In this document: positions 27,074 to 35,297 of the stretch, piece after piece
Numbering within the stretch: position 1 is the stretch's first letter
How the letters are laid out: every line of letters begins with the position of its first letter
Assembly: GCF_005876855.1 (NCBI RefSeq)
Contig: NZ_QLAE01000020.1
Span: 25,172-89,171 of the forward strand
Reading direction: 5' to 3'
Source of the DNA: Stutzerimonas nosocomialis
GTDB taxonomy: Bacteria > Pseudomonadota > Gammaproteobacteria > Pseudomonadales > Pseudomonadaceae
Length of the DNA: 64,000 nucleotides
The notes under the pieces: generated by a model
The model's database searches: none
What the model saw: the letters and a program-made list of their open reading frames with translations, nothing else
What the model was told of the DNA's origin: nothing
Translations under genes and position numbers: made by a program

Positions 27074-28105
27074 GACCAACAGATCGGCGACTTCCTGAAA
27101 GGTGGTGTCGGGTACCGGATCGCCAGGCCTCGCCTGCCTCGCGATGCGTGCCGCGAGGTCGGGGTTGAGCGCCTGGGCGATCCCCAGCGCCGAGGCCTCG
27201 GCGAGCAGCGCCCGGGCCTGCTCGCCCTCGGCGCGGCAGACCACCACCGGCACGGGCGTCTCGCCGCGCACGTAGCGCAGCCCCACCAGCCAGCCGTCGG
27301 CGCCTGCGACCATCAGCGTCGCCTGCGCCACACCGACTCTGGCGGTGCCCAGCGCCTGCATCTGCTGGCGCAGCCGGTTTCGCTCGCGCTTGATCAAGGG
27401 GTCGCCCTCGACGTCCTTTCGCTCGCGCTTGTGCTCGGATCGGGTCATGCGCATGTCGCGGCCGAACAGCCAGCGCTGCATCAGGATGTCGAGGCCGCCC
27501 ACCAGCAGGAACGCCAGGATCACGGTGACCACCAGCGGCGTGAGCAGCGCATGGAAGGTCGCCTCGATGCAGCCGGCGCCGCACGCTGAGGAGCTCAGCA
27601 AGGCCTGCAGCGCCAGGCGGCCCACCACGTAGAAGGCGCTGGCCAGGGCGACGACCTTGAACAGCCCCTTGAGGAACTCCACCAGGTTGCGCATCGAGAA
27701 GATGCGCTTGAGCCCATCGGCCGGGTTGATCCGCTGGAAGTCCGGCTTGACCGGCTCGACCGAAAACAGCGCGCCGCCCATGGTAATGACGTTGGTCAGC
27801 ACGCTGGTGCCCAGCGTCACCGCGAACAACGGCAGGGTCAGCGCCAGCACCAACTGCTGCGCGCTGTCCAGCAGCCGCGGCCAGACCGTGGCGAAGGGCT
27901 CGACGTAGATCAGCGCCGCCAGGTCGATCAATTCGCGCAGCTGCGCCTCGGCTCGCGGCACCAGCACCACCAGGCAGAGGGTGCAGCCGAGCAGCGACAT
28001 GGCCGAGACCATGTCCTGGCTCTTGGCCACCTGCCCTTTCTGCCGCGCGTCACGCAGCTTCTTCTGCGAGGCCGGCTGGGATTTCTCTTCACTGGGCTCA
28101 GCCAT
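27056..28105 (-). CDS. sctU: SctU (HrcU/RhcU/YscU) export-switch protein lacking NPTH
   Basis: A 349-residue FlhB/YscU-family component with the typical N-terminus (SEEKSQPASQKKLRDARQKG), four membrane helices between residues ~30 and 210, and the basic linker KRERKDVEGDPLIKRER (~225-241). The cytoplasmic domain normally has NPTH, which self-cleaves to switch substrate class. Here the aligned segment reads LMVAGADGWLVGLRY, with AGAD at 27296-27307, so neither the cleavage Asn-Pro nor its His is present. The frame is intact and the flanks align, so this is substitution, not a frameshift. It is the last gene of the sctC1-to-sctU operon and overlaps sctT by 8 bases. Confidence 0.93.
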   Translation of the reverse strand: MAEPSEEKSQPASQKKLRDARQKGQVAKSQDMVSAMSLLGCTLCLVVLVPRAEAQLRELIDLAALIYVEPFATVWPRLLDSAQQLVLALTLPLFAVTLGTSVLTNVITMGGALFSVEPVKPDFQRINPADGLKRIFSMRNLVEFLKGLFKVVALASAFYVVGRLALQALLSSSACGAGCIEATFHALLTPLVVTVILAFLLVGGLDILMQRWLFGRDMRMTRSEHKRERKDVEGDPLIKRERNRLRQQMQALGTARVGVAQATLMVAGADGWLVGLRYVRGETPVPVVVCRAEGEQARALLAEASALGIAQALNPDLAARIARQARPGDPVPDTTFQEVADLLVAARLI

Positions 28106-28913
28106 CGGCGCCGGCCAGGGTCTTGAGCAGCTCGACGGTGCCGCGGAATTCGCTCAGCTGGTCGAGCATCAGCGGGATCAGGAAGCCGGCGTAGAGCACC
28201 ATCAGCACGGCGAAGATCAGGTTCTTCACCGACAACGACAGGTCGAACATATTCAGCTGCGGCGCCATGCGCGCGAGGTAGGCCAGCATCAGGTCGGTCA
28301 CCAGCAAGGCGATGATCAGCGGCACCACGAGCAGCACGCCGATGTGCATCACCTGGTCGAGAATCGCCAGCACCGCCTCCAGCGCCGGCGCCGCGATGAC
28401 CGGCGTGAAGGAGGTGACCGGCCAGAAGCGGTAGCTGTGGTAGTAGCCGTCCACCATGAGGATGAACCCACCGGACATGAAGAACAGCGTGATCAGGGTG
28501 ACGGTGAGCAGGGTCGCCGATACGCCCGACTCGCCGCTCGAGAGCGGCTCGAGCAGCTGCGCCATGGTCGATCCACGCTGCAGGTCGATCAGCTCCCCGG
28601 CAACCTCGGCCGCCCAGAACGGGATGCCGAACAGAAGGCCGACCGTCAGGCCGATCAACAGCTCCTTGACCAGCAGCCCGGCGAGGAACATCCCGCCCTG
28701 CTCAGGCTCCGCGGAGAGCGAGGTGAACACCGGCAGGAACATGGGAATCGAGAGGGCGACGGCCACGCACGAACGCAGCATGCCGGTGAGCCCCAGGCGA
28801 TTGAACGCCGGCGTGATCATCACCATGCCCAGGGCGCGCGCCGCCGCCAGCGCGGCCGCGGCGATCACCGGGTAGGCGACCTCGACGATGCTGAGTCCAA
28901 GGCCGGCATCCAT
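28098..28913 (-). CDS. sctT: SctT (HrcT/RhcT) export apparatus membrane protein
   Basis: A 271-residue polytopic FliR/SpaR-family protein. Its conserved core KELLIGLTVGLLFGIPFWAAEVAGE is at ~residues 83-107, with further helices LLTVTLITLFFMSGGF (~135-150) and, near the C-terminus, NMFDLSLSVKNLIFAVLM. It forms the export gate with SctR and SctS in the inner membrane. Length is normal. It starts just 4 bases after the sctS stop. Confidence 0.95.
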   Translation of the reverse strand: MDAGLGLSIVEVAYPVIAAAALAAARALGMVMITPAFNRLGLTGMLRSCVAVALSIPMFLPVFTSLSAEPEQGGMFLAGLLVKELLIGLTVGLLFGIPFWAAEVAGELIDLQRGSTMAQLLEPLSSGESGVSATLLTVTLITLFFMSGGFILMVDGYYHSYRFWPVTSFTPVIAAPALEAVLAILDQVMHIGVLLVVPLIIALLVTDLMLAYLARMAPQLNMFDLSLSVKNLIFAVLMVLYAGFLIPLMLDQLSEFRGTVELLKTLAGADG

Positions 28914-28917
28914 GGGT

Positions 28918-29187
28918 TCAGCGGGTCCAGGCGGCGAAGTTGTCCAGCACCAGGTCCCCCAGGGCGGCGATCTGCCCGGCCAGCAGCGGCCCGGTGAAGA
29001 TCAGCAGCAGGAGCACGCCGACCAGCTTCACCGCCTGCGGCAGCGTCTGGTCCTGGACCTGGGTCAGGGCCTGCACCAGCCCCACGCTCAGGCCGATGAC
29101 GATCGCCAGCCCCAGCGCCGGGGCCGAGAGCAACAGCACCGTCATCAGCGCCTGGTTCATCACCGAGAGAAAGACGTCCTGCCCCAT
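28918..29187 (-). CDS. sctS: SctS (HrcS/RhcS) export apparatus membrane protein
   Basis: An 89-residue FliQ-family protein with two membrane helices (~residues 15-37 and 50-72) and the family stretch GLSVGLVQALTQVQDQTLP (~31-49). It is part of the SctRST export gate. It starts 3 bases after the sctR stop, and the short length is normal. Confidence 0.95.
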   Translation of the reverse strand: MGQDVFLSVMNQALMTVLLLSAPALGLAIVIGLSVGLVQALTQVQDQTLPQAVKLVGVLLLLIFTGPLLAGQIAALGDLVLDNFAAWTR

Positions 29188-29190
29188 GGG

Positions 29191-29844
29191 TCACCCGTAG
29201 CTGAGGATCAGCCCGTGCATCAGGCGCGACCAGCCGCTCAACGCCACGAACAGAAAGATTTTCAGGGGAATGGAGATCAGCGTCGGCGAGACCATCATCA
29301 TGCCCATCGCCATCAGCACGTTGGACACCAGCAGGTCGATCACCAGAAACGGGATGTACAGCAGGAAGCCGATCTCGAAGGCCCGGGTCAGCTCCGAACT
29401 GACGAACGCGGGAATCAGCACCAACAGGTCGTCGTCCGCCAGATCCGCGCGCGCCTCCTCGGACCAGATCGTCTCGGTGGCCTGCAGGAAGAACTGCCGC
29501 TCGGAGTCGTTGGCGTAGCGCGACAGGTGCGCCTGCAGCGGCCCGCGCAATGCGCTGCCCAGCTCCTTGAGGTCGTCGACCCGCTCGACGCTCAGCGGGC
29601 GCCCTTCCACCGCGCGGTACATGTCGCCGATCAGGGGCGTGGTCACGTAAACCGAGAGGATCAGCGCGATGCCGTAGAGCACCAGGTTCGGCGGCGTCTG
29701 CTGCACGCCCAGGGCGTTGCGGATCAGGAACAGCACCACCGATATCTTCAGAAACCCGGTGAGCGTGACCACGGCCAGGGGGATCAGCCCGATCGTCGCG
29801 ACGACCAGGATGATCTCGATCAGATTGGGCTGGTAGTCGGTCAT
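29191..29844 (-). CDS. sctR: SctR (HrcR/RhcR) export apparatus membrane protein
   Basis: A 217-residue FliP-family protein. It has TM1 (IEIILVVATIGLIPLAVV), the segment TGFLKISVVLFLIRNALGVQ (~residues 29-48), and the C-terminal block FEIGFLLYIPFLVIDLLVSN and VLMAMGMMMVSP (~residues 155-185) that define the family. The start overlaps the sctQ stop (ATGA). It is a core of the export gate. Confidence 0.96.
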   Translation of the reverse strand: MTDYQPNLIEIILVVATIGLIPLAVVTLTGFLKISVVLFLIRNALGVQQTPPNLVLYGIALILSVYVTTPLIGDMYRAVEGRPLSVERVDDLKELGSALRGPLQAHLSRYANDSERQFFLQATETIWSEEARADLADDDLLVLIPAFVSSELTRAFEIGFLLYIPFLVIDLLVSNVLMAMGMMMVSPTLISIPLKIFLFVALSGWSRLMHGLILSYG

Positions 29845-30098
29845 GGGCGCGCGAGACTGATGATGCGAACGCCCAGGCCTTCGCCGATGCGCACCAGCTG
29901 GCCGCGCCCGACGCGACAGCCGTTGACCGTGAGATCGACCGCATCGGGTTCGCGGGCCGCCAGCGGCAGCACGCTCCCCTCGCCCAGCTCGCGCAGCTCG
30001 GCGAGCGACAACTGGCTGCTGCCCAGCTGGCACACCAGCTGGAGTTGCAGGTCGTCGAGCGATGCGTCCACGCCCAGGGCGGCGGCTTCGTTGTTCAT
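29841..30098 (-). other. probable internal translation start giving SctQ-C (85 aa)
   Basis: In-frame ATG (MNNEAAALGV) at 30098 is preceded by GTGGAG with a 6-base gap, a better ribosome site than most true starts here. The product would be exactly the C-terminal SPOA domain, as with internally initiated YscQ-C and SpaO. Confidence 0.6.
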
Positions 30099-30842
30099 GG
30101 GGGTCTCCACTGAGGGTTGCGGGAAGTGTTCGAGGCGCAGGCCGTCGGCCTGGCGCCTGCAGCGCGCCTGCAATTGATCCTGGATGGACAGGCGCAGCGC
30201 GCCCTCGCCGGGGTGTTCGAGCATCACCACGTCGCCCGGGGCGAGGCTGCGCAGCTCGCCCAGCGTCAGCCACTGCCAGCCGGGCTGGACGCGCGCGGTC
30301 AATCGCAGCGCATCGAAGGGCCGTGGCGCCACCGGGCAGTCGCGCTCCAGCGCCTCGACCAGCCGCCGCGCCGCGGCAGCGCCCAGCCGCAGTTCCAGGG
30401 CCGCGGCCGGCGCATCGCCCAGGGCGACGCCCAGCCACAAGGACAGCGGCAACGGCCATTCACCGTCAGGCGCCACGTCCACCACCCGCAGCGTGCAACC
30501 GAGCGTCCGTTCGAGCGGCTCGATCAGCGCCAGCAGCGCCTGCTCGGCCAGCAGGGCACGCGCCAGGCCCGACGGCACGCCATGGGGCGAGGCGAGCAGC
30601 GCGCCGGGCAGGCTCAGGCGCAGCGGCTCGCCATCCAGGGTGAGCGACAGGGTCAGCGGCTGCTCGATCGGCAGCGCCACGCCCGGCCATTGCACCCGCA
30701 GGTCCTCGCCCCGATAGCGCAGCGGCGGCAACTGCCGGCGCCGGTGGAGGCGATTGTGCAGATCGACCCAGCGGGGTTCGAGTCGCTCGGCCGGGACATA
30801 GGGCAGCACCGCGAGTCCCGGTATCGGCTCGGCCAGCATCAT
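29841..30842 (-). CDS. sctQ: SctQ (HrcQ/RhcQ) cytoplasmic sorting-platform (C-ring) protein
   Basis: A 333-residue protein whose C-terminus (~residues 255-330, including SSQLSLAELRELGEGSVLPL) is the SPOA/FliN domain. A second SPOA-like segment lies at ~195-240 (WLTLGELRSLAPGDVVMLEH). The N-terminal two thirds are divergent, as in YscQ and HrcQ. It is a single gene here, not split into HrcQa and HrcQb as in P. syringae. An internal start at 30098 may release the C-terminal domain. It overlaps sctO and sctR by 4 bases each. Confidence 0.92.
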   Translation of the reverse strand: MMLAEPIPGLAVLPYVPAERLEPRWVDLHNRLHRRRQLPPLRYRGEDLRVQWPGVALPIEQPLTLSLTLDGEPLRLSLPGALLASPHGVPSGLARALLAEQALLALIEPLERTLGCTLRVVDVAPDGEWPLPLSLWLGVALGDAPAAALELRLGAAAARRLVEALERDCPVAPRPFDALRLTARVQPGWQWLTLGELRSLAPGDVVMLEHPGEGALRLSIQDQLQARCRRQADGLRLEHFPQPSVETPMNNEAAALGVDASLDDLQLQLVCQLGSSQLSLAELRELGEGSVLPLAAREPDAVDLTVNGCRVGRGQLVRIGEGLGVRIISLARP

Positions 30843-31321
30843 CGGATCACCTCCTTGAACGACCAGGGCCGCTCGCCCTGTTCCTGCTCGTCATGGCACT
30901 CCTCGAAGCGCCGCGCGGCCAGCCGCTCGCGCTCGATCAGGCTGGCCCAGGCCTGCAGGCGCCGCTGGCAGCGCCGCAGCTCGACATCCAGCGCGGCCTG
31001 CCGGTCGAGCTGCTCGGCATGCGCCTGCCGCGCCGCCTCGACCGCCTGCAGCGACGCGGCGTGGTGCTCGCGCTGCGCCTCGACCTCGGCCTGCGCCGAT
31101 TGCCACTGGCGCACCGGCAGCGCCGCGGCCGAGGCTCTGGCGTGCAGCGCTTCGGCCTGCTGGCAAAGGCGAGCCCGCTGCGCCCGGGCCTGCTCACCGG
31201 CGTCGCCAAGCGCCACGGCGGCCTGCGCGCACGCCTGGCGCTGCAGCGCGCTGGCCGTGGCCGCCTGCTGCTCGCGGCGCTGGCGAACGGCGTGCAGCCG
31301 TTGCAGATCCCCGGGGGTCAT
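30839..31321 (-). CDS. sctO: SctO-like stalk protein (YscO/HrpO position)
   Basis: A 160-residue protein that is almost entirely Ala/Gln/Arg/Glu-rich coiled coil, ending in ERPWSFKEVIR. There is little sequence identity to use, but coiled-coil character, size and position directly after the ATPase gene are diagnostic of SctO/FliJ proteins, which insert in the ATPase ring. It overlaps sctN and sctQ by 4 bases each. Confidence 0.85.
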   Translation of the reverse strand: MTPGDLQRLHAVRQRREQQAATASALQRQACAQAAVALGDAGEQARAQRARLCQQAEALHARASAAALPVRQWQSAQAEVEAQREHHAASLQAVEAARQAHAEQLDRQAALDVELRRCQRRLQAWASLIERERLAARRFEECHDEQEQGERPWSFKEVIR

Positions 31322-32643
31322 GCCAGCACCTTGCGCATCTGGCGCAGCATCTCTGGCTGGCTGCAGCCGCCTTCGGCCTGGCGCAGGAACTGCTCGATCG
31401 CCTCGCGTCGGGCGATCGCCTCGTCGGCCAGCGCATCGCTGCCGGCGCGGTATTCGCCGATGCGCATCAGCAGCTCGACCTCCTCGAAGCGCGCCATCAG
31501 CTCGCGGATGCGGGTCGCCATGCGCCGCTGCTCAGGATCGACCACCCGATCCATCAGGCGGCTGCGGCTGTGCAACACGTCGATGGCCGGGAAGTGTTCG
31601 CGCTGCGCCAGCGCGCCGCTGAGCACGATGTGGCCATCGAGAATCGAGCGGGCTTCCTCGGCCACCGGGTCCAGGCTCGCCTCGCCTTCGGTGAGCACCG
31701 TGTAGATCGCGGTGATGCTGCCTTGCGCCGCCGGCCCGGCCCGTTCGAGCAGGCGTGGCAGCGCCGAGAAGAACGACGGCGGATAACCGCGACGGGTGGG
31801 CGGCTCGCCGACCGCCAGGCCGATCTCCCGCTGCGCCCGGGCGAAGCGCGTCAGGCTGTCCATGAGCAGCAGCACATGGCGCCCCTGGTCACGGTGGTAC
31901 TCGGCGATGGCGGTCGCCACGTAGGCCGCCTTCACCCGTTCGGTCGCCGGACGATCCGAGGTGGCGACCACCGCGACGCTGCGGGCCCGCGCCCTGGCGT
32001 CCAGCTGAAGCTCCAGCAGCTCGCGCACTTCCCGGCCACGCTCGCCGATCAGGCCGATCACGATCGCGTCGGCCTGGCAGCCACGCACGATGCTTGCCAG
32101 CAGGGACGACTTGCCCACCCCCGGCTCGCCGAACAGCCCCACCCGCTGGCCGCGTGCCACGGTCAGCAGGCCGTCGATGGCGCGCACCCCCAGCGGCATC
32201 GCCTGGTCGATCGGCTGCCGGGCGAAGGGCGTCGGCGGCTCGGCATGCAGCGGATAGAGACAGAGCCCGGCCGATGGCAACGGCGCGCCACCGTCGAGGC
32301 AGTCACCCAGCGGGCTGACCACCCGGCCGAGCAGCGCGTCGCCGACGAGGACGTTCAGGCTGGCGCCGCTGGCGATCACTTCGGTACGGCCCGAGAGTCC
32401 TTCCAGCGAGCCGATCGGCGAGAGGATCGCGTGTTCGCCGTCGAAACCCACCACCTCGGCCTGCAGGTCGCGACCGCTCTGCGGGTCGCGCAGGTGGCAG
32501 AGTTCGCCGATGCTGACGCAGGCGACGCTGGCATGCACCAGCGTGCCGCGGATGGCGACGATGCGCCCGCGCGGCGGCCTCGGCTGGGCGTCGGCCAGCC
32601 GTGCGGTCAGCCTGGGCAGCAGGTCGCTCAATGCGCCGTTCAT
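31318..32643 (-). CDS. sctN: SctN (HrcN/RhcN) type III secretion ATPase
   Basis: A 441-residue F1-beta-like ATPase. Walker A is FGEPGVGKSS (~residues 166-175), Walker B is LLLMDSLTRFARAQREIG (~246-263), and GEPPTRRGYPPSFFSALPRL follows, which is highly conserved in flagellar and type III ATPases. YRAGSDALADEAI is near the C-terminus. It unfolds and docks substrates at the cytoplasmic base. Length is normal. It overlaps sctL and sctO by 4 bases each. Confidence 0.97.
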   Translation of the reverse strand: MNGALSDLLPRLTARLADAQPRPPRGRIVAIRGTLVHASVACVSIGELCHLRDPQSGRDLQAEVVGFDGEHAILSPIGSLEGLSGRTEVIASGASLNVLVGDALLGRVVSPLGDCLDGGAPLPSAGLCLYPLHAEPPTPFARQPIDQAMPLGVRAIDGLLTVARGQRVGLFGEPGVGKSSLLASIVRGCQADAIVIGLIGERGREVRELLELQLDARARARSVAVVATSDRPATERVKAAYVATAIAEYHRDQGRHVLLLMDSLTRFARAQREIGLAVGEPPTRRGYPPSFFSALPRLLERAGPAAQGSITAIYTVLTEGEASLDPVAEEARSILDGHIVLSGALAQREHFPAIDVLHSRSRLMDRVVDPEQRRMATRIRELMARFEEVELLMRIGEYRAGSDALADEAIARREAIEQFLRQAEGGCSQPEMLRQMRKVLA

Positions 32644-33230
32644 GCCCGGGCCTCCGGCGCCACCTGAGGCAGCAGCGCCTCACGCAGGACCTGCAGCTGC
32701 GCCTCGATACCCAGCTCGACCGAGGCGACCGCGCTGCTCAGGCGCGCCTGCCCCGGTGCCAGGCTGCGGTCACCGACCAGCTCCAGCGACACGATGCCCG
32801 CCTCGGCCAGGCGCTGGCGAAGCGCGTCGACCAGCGCCGGCTGCACCTGCAGGGTGAGCGCCTGCCCCTCGCGAAATTCGTTCAAGGCCACGCGGGTCAG
32901 CCGGCACAGGGCTTCGTCGGCCGGCCATTCGCCGAGCAGGCGCCGGACGATGTCCAGGGCGAGATCGGCGAGCGCCGGCTCCAGGCCGGCGAGGTAGGCA
33001 TCGACCTCGGAACGGGTCCGGGCGAGCACCTTGGCCGCCTCCTGCAAGCCTTCGGCACGGCCCTGCCCGTAACCTTCGCGGCGGGCCGCATCGAGCGCCT
33101 CGCGGCGTTCGGCCTGCAACCGTTGCGCCTGGCTCCGGGCGGCCTCGAGAAAGGCGAAGCCGTCGGTCCAGGCGTCGGCTTCGTCGGCGCGCAGGATGCG
33201 CAGCGGTGGTCTCGTGGGCAGCGCGCTCAT
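32640..33230 (-). CDS. sctL: SctL (HrpE/NolV-like) ATPase stator
   Basis: A 196-residue FliH/YscL-type protein. An acidic N-terminus is followed by an Ala/Glu/Arg coiled coil (~residues 30-75) and a C-terminal domain with DIVRRLLGEWPADEAL (~93-108) and VELGIEAQLQVLREAL at the end. Members bind and restrain SctN and link it to SctQ. Position between sctK and sctN matches nolV in rhizobia. Confidence 0.9.
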   Translation of the reverse strand: MSALPTRPPLRILRADEADAWTDGFAFLEAARSQAQRLQAERREALDAARREGYGQGRAEGLQEAAKVLARTRSEVDAYLAGLEPALADLALDIVRRLLGEWPADEALCRLTRVALNEFREGQALTLQVQPALVDALRQRLAEAGIVSLELVGDRSLAPGQARLSSAVASVELGIEAQLQVLREALLPQVAPEARA

Positions 33231-33859
33231 GGGGCCTCCCGCACGTCTTCGGCGGCCAGCATCCGCACCGCCAGCCGCACGATCCCGGCGGCCTTCGCCT
33301 CGTCCGGCCCGCGCCCGGCCGGCACCCTCAGGACCAGCCGCGCCCAGCCCTGCACGGCCGGCTCCAGCGTCTGCAACCAGGCGGCCACGCAGGCATCGCC
33401 GTCACGGTCGATGGCGGCGACCAGAGACTCGGCATCCAGCAGCACGCTGGCCGCGCGGCCCAGCGCGCGATGCGTCACGGCGAAGGTGAAGAGCTCGCTG
33501 CCCAGGTGCTGCTGCAGCCGGGTCACCCGCTCGCGGCGGATCTCCCGCGCCAGGGTAGCGCCGTGCAGCACCGCACCGCACAGGCGCGGCAACCGGGCCC
33601 GCGCGGCCGGCGACAGGAACAACGCCTGCAGGTCCTCGGGCGCCCCATCGAGCGCCTGTTCGAGGCTGGCGAGCGCGAAGTGCTCGGCCAGCAGCTGCGC
33701 CATGCGCGGGCGAAAGCGCGGTTGCCCGGCCAGCTCCCGCGCCTGCTCGGGCGACAACGCGCCGCCGAAGCAGTCGGCCAGCCGCTCGGCGGGCAACCAG
33801 GCGCCCGGGTCGGCCAGCCGTTCGCGCAGCGGTGCCTGCGACAGGGCCGCGGCGCTCAT
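33227..33859 (-). CDS. sctK: SctK-like accessory protein (NolU position)
   Basis: A 210-residue soluble helical protein with no membrane segment. Sequence conservation in this family is low. The call rests on length, on the HAL/LLDAESLVAAI-type helices in the C-terminal half, and on position between sctJ and sctL, where rhizobial clusters carry nolU and other systems carry sctK. SctK joins SctQ and SctL in the sorting platform. It overlaps both neighbours by 4 bases. Confidence 0.75.
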   Translation of the reverse strand: MSAAALSQAPLRERLADPGAWLPAERLADCFGGALSPEQARELAGQPRFRPRMAQLLAEHFALASLEQALDGAPEDLQALFLSPAARARLPRLCGAVLHGATLAREIRRERVTRLQQHLGSELFTFAVTHRALGRAASVLLDAESLVAAIDRDGDACVAAWLQTLEPAVQGWARLVLRVPAGRGPDEAKAAGIVRLAVRMLAAEDVREAP

Positions 33860-34632
33860 TCGCTCACCTTCAGGCGGTACACCGCCCCGCCCTGGCGTTC
33901 ACGCCAGATACGCCAGCCGAGCGCACCGCCGAGGACGATCACCAGCGCCAGCAGCGCGCCGAACAGCCCCTGGGCTCGGGCCAGGTTGGCCTCCAGCACC
34001 CAGATGCCGAGAAACGAAACCATCGGCGGACGGCTATCGCCGCGCGCCCGCCCCGCCGCCTCGATGGCGGTCACCGACACGCCTTCGTAGCTCAGCCCGG
34101 AAATCCCGTTGGCCACCAGCGTCTTGATCTGCGGGATCAACTGGTTCACCTCGGTGCCGGCCTCGTAGCGGATCAGTACCGAGGCCGACGACGGCGCGAT
34201 CACGCGCTTGAGCAGATCGTTGTCCGGCAGCACCACGTGCACGCGCGCCGACAGCACGCCGTCGATCTGCGAGACCGTGTGCGACAGCTCCTCGCTCAGC
34301 GCGTAGACCATCTGCGCCCGCTCCTGCACCGGCGAGGACACCAGGCCGTTGTTCTTGAACACCTCGCCCATGTTGGAGAAGCGCTGCTGCGGCAAGCCGG
34401 CCTGGTCGAGCAGCGCCATCGCCTCGGAAAAGCGCTCCTTGGGCACGCTGAGCGTTACCTGTCCATCGCGCACCTTGCGCTCGGCCGGGATGCCCTCGCG
34501 CAGCAGCGTCGCCAGCATGGCGTTGGCCTCGCGCTCGCTGAGGTTGGTGTACAGGTCGGTGTCGCAGCCGTGCAGCAGGGCCGCGAGCACGATGACCAGC
34601 AGGCAGCGCCAGGGCGATCCGCTCATGCTCAT
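33856..34632 (-). CDS. sctJ: SctJ (HrcJ/RhcJ) inner-membrane ring lipoprotein
   Basis: A 258-residue FliF/YscJ-family lipoprotein with lipobox ALLHGC (~residues 18-23) followed by DTDLYTNLSEREANAML. Ring-building motifs cover residues ~40-190 (GVLSARVHVVLPDNDLL, SVLIRYEAG, LIPQIKTLVANGI). A C-terminal membrane helix lies at ~225-245, with a short cytoplasmic tail. It forms the inner-membrane ring with SctD. The start overlaps sctI (ATGA). An ATG two codons downstream is also possible. Confidence 0.96.
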   Translation of the reverse strand: MSMSGSPWRCLLVIVLAALLHGCDTDLYTNLSEREANAMLATLLREGIPAERKVRDGQVTLSVPKERFSEAMALLDQAGLPQQRFSNMGEVFKNNGLVSSPVQERAQMVYALSEELSHTVSQIDGVLSARVHVVLPDNDLLKRVIAPSSASVLIRYEAGTEVNQLIPQIKTLVANGISGLSYEGVSVTAIEAAGRARGDSRPPMVSFLGIWVLEANLARAQGLFGALLALVIVLGGALGWRIWRERQGGAVYRLKVSE

Positions 34633-35054
34633 TGCCCTCGCAGCAGGGTGTTGGCCGACCCGGACACCTGGGTCGCGCCGCGCACCACCATCTGGGTTTC
34701 GATGGAGTAGTCGAACATCAGGCTGAGCGAGCGCATCAGCTGGTCGACCTGGGGGCCTTCCACCGTCTGCGGCGCCGGATGGCCCGGCCGCTCGGTCGCG
34801 GCCGTTCCCGTCGCAGGCGGCTGGCTGGCCATGCGCCCGTCGGCCCGCTCGCTGAAGCTGCGCGAGCGGTCGATGAAGCCGTTGAGACGCTCCATCAGGT
34901 TTTCGCCGATCTGGTTCGGGCTCGCGCCCTGGGGCATGCCCTGGGCGCGACTGGCCATGTGCTCGAACAGGTTCTGCGACGCCTGCAGGACGTCCTGGCC
35001 GTTACCGGCCGGCACCGCCGTGGCGACGGCTGCACTCGCTGCGCTGGCTGTCAT
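34629..35054 (-). CDS. sctI: SctI-like inner-rod protein (NolB position)
   Basis: A 141-residue protein with a Ser/Ala-rich N-terminus, a Pro-rich middle (~75-95) and a C-terminal amphipathic helix region, LMFDYSIETQMVVRGATQV (~112-130), that resembles inner-rod proteins immediately upstream of SctJ (YscI, NolB, HrpB). Order C1-NolB-J is the rhizobial one. As an early substrate it would connect the export gate to the filament. Confidence 0.8.
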   Translation of the reverse strand: MTASAASAAVATAVPAGNGQDVLQASQNLFEHMASRAQGMPQGASPNQIGENLMERLNGFIDRSRSFSERADGRMASQPPATGTAATERPGHPAPQTVEGPQVDQLMRSLSLMFDYSIETQMVVRGATQVSGSANTLLRGQ

Positions 35055-35064
35055 GACGCCTCCG

Positions 35065-35280
35065 TTATTCCTCGTCCTCGCTGGACATGGCTTCGTTGAG
35101 GATGTTTTGCGCCATCGGCATCAGGATGAATTGCCCGCCGATGGTGATCGCGCCGCTGATCATCTGCTCGGTGAACGCCTCGTCGCTCAGCCCGGCTTCG
35201 GAGTTCTCCACGGCCGCGTTGAATTCCGCCTCGGCGCTGGTGGGGGTGATGACGCTGTTGTCGACAGGATTGACGGCCAT
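35065..35280 (-). CDS. 71-residue acidic protein, candidate filament or early substrate
   Basis: A small acidic protein (ends MSSEDEE) with a hydrophobic core, GAITIGGQFILMPMAQNIL (~residues 43-61). A strong ribosome site (GGAGG, 8 bases before ATG) predicts high translation. It lies between sctC1 and sctI. Size and abundance signal fit a needle subunit or its chaperone, but no needle signature is recognisable. Confidence 0.65.
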   Translation of the reverse strand: MAVNPVDNSVITPTSAEAEFNAAVENSEAGLSDEAFTEQMISGAITIGGQFILMPMAQNILNEAMSSEDEE

Positions 35281-35297
35281 GCTTTGTGCCTCCGCTT

